A DNA stretch of 64,000 nt from Prolixibacter bellariivorans ATCC BAA-1284 (GCF_000621705.1 NZ_JHXO01000006.1:186001-250000); one strand, 5' to 3'; numbered from the stretch's first letter, positions 26,465 to 35,620 are shown. Made by a program: numbers and translations. Notes: a model not told the origin generated them from the letters alone.

Positions 26465-26493
26465 AGAACAAAAAAGCCGGAGAAAACTCCGGC
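26465..26493 (-). terminator. Terminator of pfkA
   Basis: GCCGGAG (26476-26482) pairs with CTCCGGC (26487-26493) around a 4-base loop; on the minus strand a run of six T follows. It lies 31 bases after the pfkA stop. Confidence 0.88.
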
Positions 26494-26524
26494 CGATGTG
26501 TATATATTTTCAGATGTGGCAAAA

Positions 26525-27550
26525 TTAAATCGAGAGCATTCGCAGTACTCTTAGCAGGTGCTGGTTGACCGATTTTTCGTTTTTGATGGCTTTATTGAAA
26601 GGTACATGAACAATTTCATCGAATTCAATACCCACCATCACACTTTTCTGATCGTCGAGAAGTGCTTCAATTGCAGCAACGCCCAACCGGCCGGCCAGAA
26701 TACGATCGGAAGCGGTTGGCGAACCACCGCGCTGTACATGACCTAAAACAGTTACACGAACATCGTATTGCGGATATTCCCGTTCAATTTTTGAAGCAAT
26801 ACTAAAAGCACCTCCGGCTTTATCGCCTTCAGCCACTAAAACGATGGATGATTTTTTATTTTTACGGTATCCTGTTTCGATGTAGGTTTCCAGCGTTCCC
26901 ATGTCGGTCTCAAACTCGGGAATCAGAACAGCTTCTGAACCTGCTGCAATTCCACCGTTCAAGGCCAGAAAACCGGCGTCTCGACCCATTACTTCAATAA
27001 AGAACAGACGCTCGTGAGCAGTTGCCGTATCGCGAATTTTATCGACCGCCTGAACGATGGTATTGAGCGCTGTATCGTATCCAACGGTAAAGTCGGTTCC
27101 GAACAAATCGTTGTCGATGGTTCCGGGTACTCCTACGATGGGAAAATTGAATTCCTGAGCAAAGATGCGGGCACCGGTAAAGGTTCCGTCACCACCGATA
27201 ACCACCAGGGCATCGATGTTTTCTTCCTTCAGGTTTTGATAAGCCTTTTCGCGGCCTTCCTTAGTCATGAACTCCTTACTTCGGGCCGATTTTAAAATAG
27301 TACCACCCGACTGAATGATGTTACTAACATCACCGGATTTCATGATCTGAAAATTCTTGTTAATCATTCCCTTGTAACCATAGTAAATTCCGACTACTTC
27401 GCGGCCAAAATAGATGGCACTTCGGGTTACCGCACGGATAGCAGCATTCATTCCGGGAGCATCACCACCCGATGTTAAAACGGCTATTTTTTTAATGCGA
27501 CAGTCGCTGTACATATCGGGGGCAGGCATGCTGAGAATATTCTCCTTCAT
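26525..27550 (-). CDS. pfkA: ATP-dependent 6-phosphofructokinase
   Basis: 341 residues. Motifs: [16 protein letters not shown] (phosphate loop), GGDGTFTGA (ATP type; PPi-using forms have Asp after GGD), catalytic [12 protein letters not shown], and GRDAGFLAL and [13 protein letters not shown]. It phosphorylates fructose 6-phosphate, the committing step of glycolysis. The N-terminus has about 20 extra residues compared with the E. coli enzyme, as often in this phylum. It has its own promoter and terminator. Confidence 0.95.
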   Translation of the reverse strand: MKENILSMPAPDMYSDCRIKKIAVLTSGGDAPGMNAAIRAVTRSAIYFGREVVGIYYGYKGMINKNFQIMKSGDVSNIIQSGGTILKSARSKEFMTKEGREKAYQNLKEENIDALVVIGGDGTFTGARIFAQEFNFPIVGVPGTIDNDLFGTDFTVGYDTALNTIVQAVDKIRDTATAHERLFFIEVMGRDAGFLALNGGIAAGSEAVLIPEFETDMGTLETYIETGYRKNKKSSIVLVAEGDKAGGAFSIASKIEREYPQYDVRVTVLGHVQRGGSPTASDRILAGRLGVAAIEALLDDQKSVMVGIEFDEIVHVPFNKAIKNEKSVNQHLLRVLRMLSI

Positions 27551-27573
27551 TTTGTAGAAATTTGAATCTGAGC

Positions 27574-27605
27574 CAAAAGTAACGTTGATGACGACTTTTC
27601 ACCAA
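27574..27605 (-). promoter_or_regulatory. Promoter of pfkA
   Basis: Minus strand: TTG at 27605-27603, 21 bases, then TACTTTTG at 27581-27574, an exact TAnnTTTG box, 23 bases before the ATG. Confidence 0.6.
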
Positions 27606-27638
27606 CACCCTATGGTTAATTTATTATAAATAAAATGA

Positions 27639-28493
27639 CTATTTCGTGAGTGTTCTGACTCTCTCAGCCACATCTTCCATCAAATGCCAGGGAGTGGAAG
27701 TGGCTCCACAGATACCAACTTTTTCGATGTTTTGAAACCATTCCGCTTCCACTTCTTCCGGAGACGAAATGAATTTTGAATTTGGATTGGTTTCCTTGCT
27801 GATTCCGTACAACATTTTTCCGTTAGAGCTTTTTCTTCCGCTGACAAACAGGACCAAATCGAAACGGCGGGCAAATTCCCTGATACCGGGAACACGGTTG
27901 GAAACCTGCCGGCAAAGTGTATCGTGAATGATGACATCGGTACCCCGCTGTTTAATCTCTTCAGCCAGTTTGTAAAAGCCATCCATGTCTTTCGTGGTTT
28001 GAGAGAAAAGCTCTACCGGGCGATTGAAGTCAATGCTGTCTATATCATCGGCGGATTCGATGACAATTGCTTTATTATTAGTTTGGCCTACCAAACCATT
28101 CACTTCAGCATGTCCTTTCCGGCCATAAATGACTACCTGTCCATTACGTGCTTCCTGCTCTGTCTGACCTTTTCTAACTCTTTCCTGAAGTTTCAAAACG
28201 ACGGGGCAGGTGGCGTCTAACAGGGTGATGTTGTTTTTACGGGCATGTTCATAAGTGGAAGGCGGCTCGCCATGGGCACGGAGCAGTACCGTACAATCTT
28301 TTAACTGAAAAAACTGTTCGTGATCGATGGTAATTAATCCTTTTCGGGAAAGACGTTCCACCTCAGAATTATTGTGAACGATATCACCAAGGCAATATAG
28401 ACTGTCCTCTGTTTCCAGTGTCCTTTCTGCCTTCTGAATCGCGTTCACTACGCCAAAGCAAAATCCCGATTTGCTGTCAATCTCAATTTCCAT
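27639..28493 (-). CDS. ispH: 4-hydroxy-3-methylbut-2-enyl diphosphate reductase
   Basis: 284 residues. The three cysteines that hold the iron-sulfur cluster appear in SGFCFGV, DATCPVV and GICGATSTPWHL. The enzyme makes IPP and DMAPP in the last step of the non-mevalonate isoprenoid route. The start overlaps the end of cmk by 11 bases, so the two are co-transcribed. The protein stands alone and is not fused to ribosomal protein S1 as in some Firmicutes. Confidence 0.95.
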   Translation of the reverse strand: MEIEIDSKSGFCFGVVNAIQKAERTLETEDSLYCLGDIVHNNSEVERLSRKGLITIDHEQFFQLKDCTVLLRAHGEPPSTYEHARKNNITLLDATCPVVLKLQERVRKGQTEQEARNGQVVIYGRKGHAEVNGLVGQTNNKAIVIESADDIDSIDFNRPVELFSQTTKDMDGFYKLAEEIKQRGTDVIIHDTLCRQVSNRVPGIREFARRFDLVLFVSGRKSSNGKMLYGISKETNPNSKFISSPEEVEAEWFQNIEKVGICGATSTPWHLMEDVAERVRTLTK

Positions 28494-29190
28494 TGCGATT
28501 CAATCTTTCCATTACTTTCTCAAATGCCCAGTCCAGCTGTTCTTCAGGTGTGAAGTAGCTGTTGTCGAGAACTATCGCATCGTCCGCTTGTCTGAGTGGA
28601 CTCTCTTCCCGGTTCTCGTCAATGTAGTCGCGCTCTATCACATTGGCTTTTATCTCTTCAAATGAAATGTCTTCACCCTTGGCTTTTAGCTCGTCGTAGC
28701 GGCGTTGGGCCCTCACTTCGGGTGAAGCCGTCATGTAAATTTTCAGTTCGGCATCAGGGAAAACAACCGTTCCAATGTCCCGACCATCCATGACGATTCC
28801 TTTGTTCTTGCCCATTTCCTGTTGAAGAGCAACCAGATGTTTTCGAACTTCACCAATGGTTGCTACCGGACTGACACTCCGGGAAACCGGTAACTGTCTG
28901 ATTTCTTCTTCTACGTTTTCGCCGTTGAGGTATGTTTCGCTTTTTCCGGCAGCTTCGCTATATCGAAACGTAATTTTAATCTGATGGAGTTGTGCAGTTA
29001 GGTCGGCTTCGTCTACTTTACCTTCGGCAATTAAATTGTTGCGAAGACCGTAAAGGGTGACAGCACGGTACATGGCGCCCGTGTCGATGTATGCATAATT
29101 CAATCTTGATGCCAACGCTTTAGCGAGCGTGCTTTTACCACAGGAGGAATGGCCATCGACAGCGATGACTATTTTTTTATTTTCAGACAT
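28483..29190 (-). CDS. cmk: Cytidylate kinase
   Basis: 235 residues from the ATG at 29190 (MSENKKIVIAVDGHSSCGKS); a 49-residue upstream extension in the open frame is not conserved and is rejected. The P-loop GHSSCGKST, the motif YIDTGAMYRAVTL, and GRDIGTVVFPDA are all present. It phosphorylates CMP and dCMP with ATP. Upstream is porQ and downstream ispH, an arrangement I recall from other Bacteroidota. Confidence 0.95.
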   Translation of the reverse strand: MSENKKIVIAVDGHSSCGKSTLAKALASRLNYAYIDTGAMYRAVTLYGLRNNLIAEGKVDEADLTAQLHQIKITFRYSEAAGKSETYLNGENVEEEIRQLPVSRSVSPVATIGEVRKHLVALQQEMGKNKGIVMDGRDIGTVVFPDAELKIYMTASPEVRAQRRYDELKAKGEDISFEEIKANVIERDYIDENREESPLRQADDAIVLDNSYFTPEEQLDWAFEKVMERLNRNGN

Positions 29191-29257
29191 GTTGTTCTCA
29201 GTTTGCAGGGCAAAGATAAGTTTCTTGATGAAGAAACGGAATGGAATATCCCCTGAA

Positions 29258-30286
29258 TCAGGGGAGGAATTGAGAAAGGTTGGTACTGATGGAAAAATGG
29301 TGAGAAGCTCCGGCAATGTGATACGAAGCAAGTCCATAGCTCAGGTTGAATTTGGAAATGCGAACGCCAAATCCGGCAGAAAAGCCAACCATGCCCGGGC
29401 GAGACTCAACCGACAGTTCTTTTCTCCGTTGGTGGTTATAGCCAACACGAATCGTGAAATTCTTACTGGGCAGCAATTCCGCACCCAAAATAAGGTGCCG
29501 CATCACTTTGGAGACACTACTTTCGGAAGTTGTACCCGTTAATGAGGAAGTGGTTGTTCCTGATGTTACTTCGTTGTAGGTTAAATTCCAGTTGGTGAGA
29601 TGATGCGCCGTAAACATGAGCCGGAGCGGTGCATGTTCCAGCCGTTTTGAAAAACCAAACTGCAAGTCAAATGGCAGTTTTTCGTAATTTCCATCCTGGT
29701 AATACGTTGTGATTTGAGTTCCGATATTTTTGGCCACCAGTGCAACGGTGGATTGATTGTCGCGACCGGAAAGGATAAGCCCGGCATCCATCGCCAATCC
29801 AAATGAATGATACGTTTCGAGAACGGAATAAATAGGCTTGATGTTGATTCCTCCGCGCAAGCGAGGCGTTATCTGTCTGGCCCAGTAAATGTTCAGTGCA
29901 TACTCGGCTGCCCGGAAGGTACCGGTAATGGTGCCGTCTTCGCGGGCTTCGATGAATTTTCCGTAGTCGATAAAATGTATACCTGCAGCGACTGTCCCTA
30001 TTTTGTTGAGGTGCCAGGCATAGGACGCATAGCCGAATTTGATGTCCGAAAAATAATCCACATAATTCAGGACGAGTTGATTGCGCATGGTATCTCGCAG
30101 CAGAGCCGGATTATGAAAAACCAGGTCTAAATCATTATCATCCAATGCTACCTGATAGCCTCCAAGAGCTGCAGACCGGGCGGATGTTGTCAGATCGAGA
30201 AAACGGTACGTTCCTTCACCGCCCACCTGGCCGAATGCCATCCGGGATGCAAGAAGTAATAATACAATTAGTAGTCTGGTTTTCAC
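29258..30286 (-). CDS. porQ: Type IX secretion system protein PorQ
   Basis: 342 residues with a signal peptide (LLIVLLLLASRMAFGQ). The start of the mature part, YRFLDLTTSARSAALGGYQV, and NPALLRD are the signature of PorQ, an outer-membrane barrel of the PorV/FadL-like group. PorQ works with PorU, PorV and PorZ in the attachment complex that processes T9SS cargo. It is the first gene of the porQ-cmk-ispH unit. Confidence 0.9.
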   Translation of the reverse strand: MKTRLLIVLLLLASRMAFGQVGGEGTYRFLDLTTSARSAALGGYQVALDDNDLDLVFHNPALLRDTMRNQLVLNYVDYFSDIKFGYASYAWHLNKIGTVAAGIHFIDYGKFIEAREDGTITGTFRAAEYALNIYWARQITPRLRGGINIKPIYSVLETYHSFGLAMDAGLILSGRDNQSTVALVAKNIGTQITTYYQDGNYEKLPFDLQFGFSKRLEHAPLRLMFTAHHLTNWNLTYNEVTSGTTTSSLTGTTSESSVSKVMRHLILGAELLPSKNFTIRVGYNHQRRKELSVESRPGMVGFSAGFGVRISKFNLSYGLASYHIAGASHHFSISTNLSQFLP

Positions 30287-30388
30287 GTAAGCCTGAATTA
30301 TTCGTGCCTTTTCGCAGTAGTCTCCTTATGGGAAACCACAATGATTATGCTAAGATATGTTTTTTGCTGAATAGTGTGGAAATGTGTT

Positions 30389-30889
30389 TTACCAGTTTTC
30401 CTCTTTCAGGTTTTCCACAATCTTATAAACGATGGGGCAAGCTTCGCGGTTTTTCTGTGTGAGATTCAGAATCTGGACGAACTTCCGGCGATTGGTATGT
30501 GGATATTCGCGGCAAGCTTTTGGACGACTTTCATACACCATGCAATAGTTATCGGGCATCAGAAAAGGGCAGGGCGTTTCGTTGAAAACGTAGTCGCCTT
30601 CGTTGTCAACATGCAAATACTGGTCGATGAACGCCGGCGGTTTCATCTTCATGTGCCTGGCCAGCCGGTCGATGTCTTTCTCAGTAATAATCGGGCTAAA
30701 GTTGCTGCAGCAGTTGGCACAATCGAGGCAGTCGAATTCCTGAAATGCTTCATCGTGCAGTCTCGACACAACACTATCGAGTTGTTTTGGTTTCTTTTTC
30801 TTCAGTTGAGCGAAAAACTTGCGGGTCTCGTCCTCATTGCGCTGAGACAGTTCCCGGACGTTCTTCGCGTTTACTTCGATGTACTTCAT
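30389..30889 (-). CDS. YkgJ-family cysteine-cluster protein
   Basis: 166 residues. The cluster CLDCANCCSNF near residue 56, later PCPFLM...YCMVYESRPKACREYP and a last cysteine in REACPIV match the YkgJ/UPF0153 family, thought to bind a metal or an iron-sulfur centre. The function is unknown. Its first 56 bases overlap the end of the EamA gene in another frame, and no later ATG exists before residue 81, so the overlap seems real. Confidence 0.85.
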   Translation of the reverse strand: MKYIEVNAKNVRELSQRNEDETRKFFAQLKKKKPKQLDSVVSRLHDEAFQEFDCLDCANCCSNFSPIITEKDIDRLARHMKMKPPAFIDQYLHVDNEGDYVFNETPCPFLMPDNYCMVYESRPKACREYPHTNRRKFVQILNLTQKNREACPIVYKIVENLKEENW

Positions 30890-31790
30890 CCTGAATATTC
30901 TTGAATGCTTTTTTTCTGATTCTCATTTGTGCCAGGAATAATCCGGCAATCACAATGGTAATTCCGGTTAATTTTTGGAGCGAGAGTGTTTCTCCCAAAA
31001 TCAGCCAGGCAAAAATTGCCGTGAAGACCGGAATGCTATTCATGAAAATGTTGGCTTTGTTGATTCCTAATTTTCCCACACTGTAGGTGAAAAACAGGAA
31101 AGCAAATCCGGAAGCGAAGATGGCGAGTTTCAGTATCGCGATAAGCGAATCGACATTGACCGGCGTATGTATGAAGCTATTCATTTCGAACGTCATCCAA
31201 AAGGGCAGAAAGTAAAAAATGCCAATGAAGCTTTGGTAAGTGACAATGCTGGTAGTATTGTATTTTTTCGTCAGTCCTTTTAATACAACAGTGTAACCGA
31301 TGGTGGCCAGCACGGCAACAAATTCCAGTCCTATCCCCAGTAACGAAGCGGACAAATTTTCGGAAGTATCCAAAACGACCACGGTTACGCCGGCAAAGGA
31401 AAGGATGATTCCTAAAATGGTACGAACCGATACTTTTTCTCCGTGAAAACGGGAAGCGGCCAGTGGTGAAAACAACGGTATGGTTGCTACAATAACTGCA
31501 GCAACGGTGCTGGCAACGTATTTCAAACCAAAACTTTCGCCCATGAAATAGAGGAATGGTTCGAAGAAGGCCAGCAGGATGAATGCTTTCCAGTCTTTTC
31601 GTTCAGGTTTCATTAACCTGCCCGTAAGCTTGGTATAAATGAACAAAAGTACCGTCGCAATTACCAGCCTGAAAAATACAGTGGTCAGCGGGCCATATGC
31701 CTGGTAAACGATTTTTACCCACACAAAGGAAATGGCCCAAAAAGCCATTGCCATAATGGCGGCCAGGTATACAACTATCTTATTTTTCAC
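30834..31790 (-). CDS. EamA-family (DMT) transporter
   Basis: 318 residues, ten membrane helices in two EamA repeats (first near 5-135, second near 155-290), typified by AFWAISFVWVKI and WLILGETLSLQKLTGI. Members export amino acids, metabolites or sugar nucleotides; the substrate cannot be read here. The hydrophilic end (RSKREERPGTVSAQ) overlaps the start of the next gene. A TACATTTG promoter box lies 20 bases before the ATG. Confidence 0.88.
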   Translation of the reverse strand: MKNKIVVYLAAIMAMAFWAISFVWVKIVYQAYGPLTTVFFRLVIATVLLFIYTKLTGRLMKPERKDWKAFILLAFFEPFLYFMGESFGLKYVASTVAAVIVATIPLFSPLAASRFHGEKVSVRTILGIILSFAGVTVVVLDTSENLSASLLGIGLEFVAVLATIGYTVVLKGLTKKYNTTSIVTYQSFIGIFYFLPFWMTFEMNSFIHTPVNVDSLIAILKLAIFASGFAFLFFTYSVGKLGINKANIFMNSIPVFTAIFAWLILGETLSLQKLTGITIVIAGLFLAQMRIRKKAFKNIQDEVHRSKREERPGTVSAQ

Positions 31791-31809
31791 AACGTGTCAT
31801 TTTGAACCG

Positions 31810-31817
31810 CAAATGTA
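31810..31817 (-). promoter_or_regulatory. -7 box for the EamA gene
   Basis: Minus strand TACATTTG, an exact TAnnTTTG, 20 bases before the ATG. No -33 TTTG at the right distance. Confidence 0.4.
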
Positions 31818-31902
31818 TCCATATTTTTAGATGAGACACCTAATTGTTGTCAGGTTGGTAAAAGAAGAATAGCAAATCATTTGAGAAAGGAGAGCGGGAG
31901 GG

Positions 31903-32547
31903 TTAAAAACGACCGAACTTGAAATTGAGGTAGGCAGTCCAGGTTTGAAGCACATCGGGGGCGAAATTATTCGACTTGATTTCGTTGGTAAAGCGGTAGG
32001 TACCACCCAGGTCGAGTCGGAAAAATCGGGATACATTGAACTCAATTTCTAAGCCAGGTTCGACAACAAAGAAAGGACTTAGGTCGTGGTAATTGGCCGT
32101 AACAACGGTTGTGCTTCCCGATAAGGTATCATAGCCTTCCCAATAATTAATGGCTCCGGCTCCGACAATCACAGGAAAAGCAACGTGAACCGGCGAACGC
32201 GGCATCAAAATAGGTTCCAATAGTAGTCCTCCATAACCGCCTGCCAGGTACCGGTTCAACTCAGGGATGTTACTTCGCGCGTTCTTTTCAGCGATAAAAG
32301 CATTTCCAGCTAACCCGAGGGTGAACGAATGGCCTATTATCCAACCACCCCGAAGTCCGAATACAACAGAATTACGATCATCGATGGGAGAGTATCCGAG
32401 GTTGAATGCACCATACCAGCCGTCCAGCCGGTCGCGGGCAACAATGGTTCTGACTTTGTTGGAAAGTACCCTTCTCTCTTGCTCCTGCGCCAGAGAAATT
32501 AAGGGCAGCATAATGAATAACAAAAGAAGGAAGGTTACCTTTTTCAT
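31903..32547 (-). CDS. Outer-membrane beta-barrel protein of unknown role
   Basis: 214 residues. A signal peptide (KKVTFLLLLFIMLPLISLAQ) is followed by alternating polar and hydrophobic strands (WYGAFNLGYSPIDDRNSVVF, GLRGGWIIGHSFTLGLAGNA) ending in LNFKFGRF, with the aromatic C-terminus of an outer-membrane barrel, probably eight strands. I do not recognise a named family. It looks monocistronic. Confidence 0.7.
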   Translation of the reverse strand: MKKVTFLLLLFIMLPLISLAQEQERRVLSNKVRTIVARDRLDGWYGAFNLGYSPIDDRNSVVFGLRGGWIIGHSFTLGLAGNAFIAEKNARSNIPELNRYLAGGYGGLLLEPILMPRSPVHVAFPVIVGAGAINYWEGYDTLSGSTTVVTANYHDLSPFFVVEPGLEIEFNVSRFFRLDLGGTYRFTNEIKSNNFAPDVLQTWTAYLNFKFGRF

Positions 32548-32675
32548 CGGTTAGCAGGTTGCGGGTTAGATTTACTCCATCCGAATGAACGTCCGGAAGT
32601 CAATTATGTAGATGAAATTTAGGACTTTTTCAGGAGAAATCCATGAAATAGAAAAGTACAGCTTCAGGAAAGGGA

Positions 32676-32705
32676 ATAAAAAAAACCGGGCTTTTGCCCG
32701 GTTTT
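32676..32705 (-). terminator. Terminator after the T9SS sorting-domain fragment
   Basis: AAAACCGGGC (32682-32691) pairs with GCCCGGTTTT (32696-32705) around four T. On the minus strand a further T-run follows. It stands 12 bases past the stop at 32717, so this was once the end of a transcribed gene. Confidence 0.8.
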
Positions 32706-32716
32706 GGTGGAAAGAT

Positions 32717-32899
32717 CTAACTGATTACGACTTTTTTTGTAAAATGACTGGTCTCAAAGTCGTAATGAAGAAAATAGATGCCTTTTTTGAGGTTTTTTAT
32801 TTTATTCTCTTCTCTGGATTGGCTGCGTCCAAGGTTCTTAGTAGAAATCTTTTTCAGGAATAGAACTTCGCCATCGATGTTAAACATTTTGACTTTCAT
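32717..32899 (-). pseudogene. Fragment of a T9SS-secreted protein (C-terminal sorting domain only)
   Basis: 60 residues from an ATG at 32899. The sequence (VKMFNIDGEVLFLKKI, then NLKKGIYFLHYDFET and TKKVVIS) is the second half of a T9SS type A sorting domain, which normally sits at the end of a large secreted protein. It lacks the usual preceding PNP motif and any signal peptide or cargo domain. The frame just upstream runs into 21-bp repeats and a stop. A terminator follows it. I infer the 3' remnant of a gene cut by the repeat-bearing DNA; an expressed 60-residue protein is less likely. Confidence 0.6.
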
Positions 32900-33043
32900 G
32901 GGTGAACGGTTTTGAGTGGTTGATTAATAGCTTTGGTTTACTCTTTGTGATAAATTAAAAGTATTGTAGTGAAATGACCAACTTTTTTTGACGAACGGTC
33001 GATTTTGAGTGGTGAATGTTCAATTTTGAGTGGTGAACGGAAA
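32900..33043. repeat. Three copies of a 21-bp TTTTGAGTGGTGAA-type repeat
   Basis: Copies lie near 32900-32922, 33000-33020 and 33021-33041, the last two in tandem. The shared core is TTTTGAGTGGTGAA with small changes. All have the same orientation. Repeats of about 20 bp with this look are found at the ends of IS21-type elements, from memory, but no transposase is present, so this would be a remnant. Confidence 0.5.
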
Positions 33044-33141
33044 ATTGACACACTGGTTATTGTTTAAAGTACAATAGTGAAAATTGATAAATTGGGGATG
33101 TAATTTCGAGGGAAATAGATGAGAAAACGATGGGGAGCATT

Positions 33142-33182
33142 AATAATAAAAAACCGGTTTCTGAATTTTCAGAAACCGGTTT
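33142..33182 (-). terminator. Terminator of tRNA-His
   Basis: A perfect 15-bp stem (33151-33165 with 33168-33182) and a T-rich tract on the minus strand, starting four bases after the tRNA 3' end. Confidence 0.88.
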
Positions 33183-33185
33183 AAG

Positions 33186-33263
33186 TGGGGTGGAAGATGG
33201 GATTTGAACCCACGACCCCTGGAACCACAATCCAGTGCTCTAACCAACTGAGCTACATCCACC
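33186..33263 (-). tRNA. tRNA-His (anticodon GTG)
   Basis: 78 bases including the extra 5' G (G-1 opposite C73) and an encoded CCA end. The D arm (GCTCAGTTGGTTAGAGC), the anticodon stem CTGGA/TCCAG with loop TTGTGGT, and the T arm (GTGGG TTCAAAT CCCAT) are all in place. One T-T mismatch sits in the acceptor stem at position 6-67. Confidence 0.96.
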
Positions 33264-33283
33264 ATTTTTCGCGATTGCGGATG

Positions 33284-33316
33284 CAAATATAGATAATGTT
33301 TTTTGATTGCGACAAA
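33284..33316 (-). promoter_or_regulatory. Promoter of tRNA-His
   Basis: Minus strand TTTG (33316-33313), 21 bases, then TATATTTG (33291-33284). Both elements match the Bacteroidota consensus exactly; the tRNA begins 20 bases on. Confidence 0.72.
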
Positions 33317-33493
33317 TCATCGGACAAAAAATATTGGAAAAAATCTCATCTTTCGATTTCGTTACTTTATCAAATAATCCAAGGGCGGCAGGATGGTTTT
33401 TTATTCGAATGAGTTTTGAAAAGGAGGTTAATTTTTCATCCGGCAGAGAATCATTAAGTTTGGTCTTTCGGGTAAACAATAAAAAAGCAGAAT

Positions 33494-34810
33494 TTGATAC
33501 GAAAAGAGAATTGGAATAGCGGAAAATCCCTGCAGATTTTTCAATTGCTCCGTTTCGGGATGCTTGTTTTGATTGGCGTATTACTGACCCATTCGAAACT
33601 AAGTGTTGCCGATATTGGTCAATACGAATCATTTCTCTTTTGGGCTGGATTGGCCAGTTTTTTTTGGTTGAATGGATTGATACAGGGTGCATTGCCCATC
33701 GCTGGAGCAGAAGAAAAGACCTCAGGCGGAAAACAGAAATCTCCATTCCTCTTCACTGTGTTCTTTGTTCTTTTGGTGTTCTCAACTTTTATCGCTCTCG
33801 TATTTACGATACTGTACCAAGTCGGCCTTCTTTCCTTTTTAAGTGGTCACGCCTGGTATTGGTTTCTTCTTTATGTTGTTTTCGGGATACCGGCAAACCT
33901 GATTGTTTATGTCTATTTGCTCAATGACCGTCCGATTGGAATGCTGCTATACGGATTCGGTATTTTCGGGTTACAGCTTATGTTAATTCTGTTTGCGTTA
34001 GTATCCGGAGAAGGTGTTAGCACGATACTGAAGATACTTGCCTTGGTTGCCTTGCTTCAGTTCTTGTGGCTGGTCCGAATGGTTCTTCGTTATTCATCCA
34101 TCATATTCTCAGTAGAGCTCGCCCGAAAGCTTTTGGTCCGTTCGTGGCCACTCATTTTAGCTGCATTACTAAGCGGTTCGGCACAATATATCGATGGTTG
34201 GCTGGTGACCATTCGTTTCGATCCGGCTGCATTTGCGATTTTTCGGTTTGGTGCGCGCGAACTTCCGGTGGTTGTGCTCATCGCGAATGCCTTCAGCAAT
34301 GCTATGTTACCAAAATTTGGAAAGCCGGCGGGTTTGGCCAGTAACCTGGAAGAAATCAGGGAGCGTTCGGCAAAGATGATGGACTGGATGTTTCCGCTTA
34401 CCGCGTTGCTGATGGTTTTATCTCCCCGCATTTTTCCGTTCATTTTTAATCAGGCTTTCGCCGAATCGGCTTCTATTTTTAATATTTACCTGTTACTCAT
34501 TATTCCACGACTCATTTTCCCTCAGACCATCCTGAATGGAATCGGACGAACGAAGCTCATCAGTCAGGCTTCTTTCTATGAAATTATCATCAATGTCGGA
34601 TTGAGTGTATTACTGTCTTTTCCTTTCGGGTTGGAGGGCATTGCTATGGCTACGGTTATCGCCTATCTGTTCGAAAAATGTTATCTTGCTTACCAGCTGT
34701 TTAGGCTTGATGGAATTTCGGTAGCAGCTTATATCGACTGGAAGAGGCATCTGTTGTTTTCTGCAGGAATATTAACTTTGTTCGTTCTGATTGAAACTGT
34801 CATAAATTGA
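33494..34810 (+). CDS. Polysaccharide flippase-like membrane protein (MOP superfamily)
   Basis: 438 residues from a TTG at 33494; the upstream frame closes at a stop near 33475 and the next ATG is at 33560, so the start is uncertain. About 12 to 14 hydrophobic helices in the Wzx/MATE-like arrangement, beginning LQIFQLLRFGMLVLIGVLL. Members flip lipid-linked sugars across the inner membrane. No glycosyltransferase cluster is next to it. The next gene starts four bases after its stop. Confidence 0.8.
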   Translation: MIRKENWNSGKSLQIFQLLRFGMLVLIGVLLTHSKLSVADIGQYESFLFWAGLASFFWLNGLIQGALPIAGAEEKTSGGKQKSPFLFTVFFVLLVFSTFIALVFTILYQVGLLSFLSGHAWYWFLLYVVFGIPANLIVYVYLLNDRPIGMLLYGFGIFGLQLMLILFALVSGEGVSTILKILALVALLQFLWLVRMVLRYSSIIFSVELARKLLVRSWPLILAALLSGSAQYIDGWLVTIRFDPAAFAIFRFGARELPVVVLIANAFSNAMLPKFGKPAGLASNLEEIRERSAKMMDWMFPLTALLMVLSPRIFPFIFNQAFAESASIFNIYLLLIIPRLIFPQTILNGIGRTKLISQASFYEIIINVGLSVLLSFPFGLEGIAMATVIAYLFEKCYLAYQLFRLDGISVAAYIDWKRHLLFSAGILTLFVLIETVIN

Positions 34811-34814
34811 AATA

Positions 34815-35525
34815 ATGGAATACCTGCTTGATAATCCGCAAATTGAAAACACGTACCAGGAAATTATCCGGAAGCTCCGACCTATTCAGAACGGAGCGGT
34901 AGCAGAAATGATGGCCCAAAGAGGGCTGGAGTATAAGGTCAATATGGGGGCATCGGTTGTTTCGCTGCGGCAACTGGCAGCAGGTTATACCAGGAATCAT
35001 TTGCTTGCGCTGAAATTATGGAACAAGCAATGGCGGGAGACCATGATACTGGCTACATTGCTCGATGAACCGGAGCAGGTAACTGAAGAACAATTGGATT
35101 ATTGGGTGAAGAGTTTTCCGAACATTGAAATGGCAGAGCAGGCTTCGATGAACTTGTTTGTCTACACGCCTTTTGCTTTTCAGAAGGCAAAAGAGTGGTG
35201 CCTGGAGAAAAAGAATCTGGTAAAAATGGCTGGGCTACTTTTAATGGGGCGGCTGGCGATGACAGATAAAACGACGGCTGATGAGGCTTTCGAATCATTT
35301 TTTGAAGTGTTGCCCCCGCTTTCCAAGGATCCGGAATTATCGAGTATTTTCATTCGATCGTTTACGCATCTGGGGCGCAGAAACCTAAATTTGAATAAAC
35401 TAGCCATCATGTTTGCGCGCACATTAAAAACCATCGATTCGCCTGTTTCACAGATGGTCGCAGATGCGATAATTGAAGAACTGGAGTCCGATTATGTTCA
35501 GGAAATGCTGAATGCGAAGGCATGA
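34815..35525 (+). CDS. DNA alkylation repair protein, AlkD-like
   Basis: 236 residues made of HEAT-like helical pairs. LALKLWNKQWRETMILATLL matches the AlkD/AlkC family core, whose members cut out positively charged 3- and 7-alkylpurines without flipping the base. Family assignment is by pattern; the catalytic Asp equivalent could not be placed with certainty. It follows the flippase gene closely and is probably co-transcribed. Confidence 0.78.
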   Translation: MEYLLDNPQIENTYQEIIRKLRPIQNGAVAEMMAQRGLEYKVNMGASVVSLRQLAAGYTRNHLLALKLWNKQWRETMILATLLDEPEQVTEEQLDYWVKSFPNIEMAEQASMNLFVYTPFAFQKAKEWCLEKKNLVKMAGLLLMGRLAMTDKTTADEAFESFFEVLPPLSKDPELSSIFIRSFTHLGRRNLNLNKLAIMFARTLKTIDSPVSQMVADAIIEELESDYVQEMLNAKA

Positions 35526-35620
35526 ACGACCAGATGAACGATTTCAGGTAATCAAAATATTGATACTGTCAATTTCAATTTTTACTCTAATTTAGCGGAT
35601 AAAATACCAAGTCAAGGAAT

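Noticed and set aside
29191-29337. Longer cmk start
   Set aside because: The extra 49 residues have no family match, and the ATG at 29190 precedes the P-loop as in known Cmk proteins.
32900-33043. CRISPR array
   Set aside because: Only three imperfect 21-bp copies, two of them tandem with no spacer, and no cas genes.
33240-33746. 168-codon minus-strand ORF
   Set aside because: It overlaps tRNA-His and is the shadow of the flippase frame.
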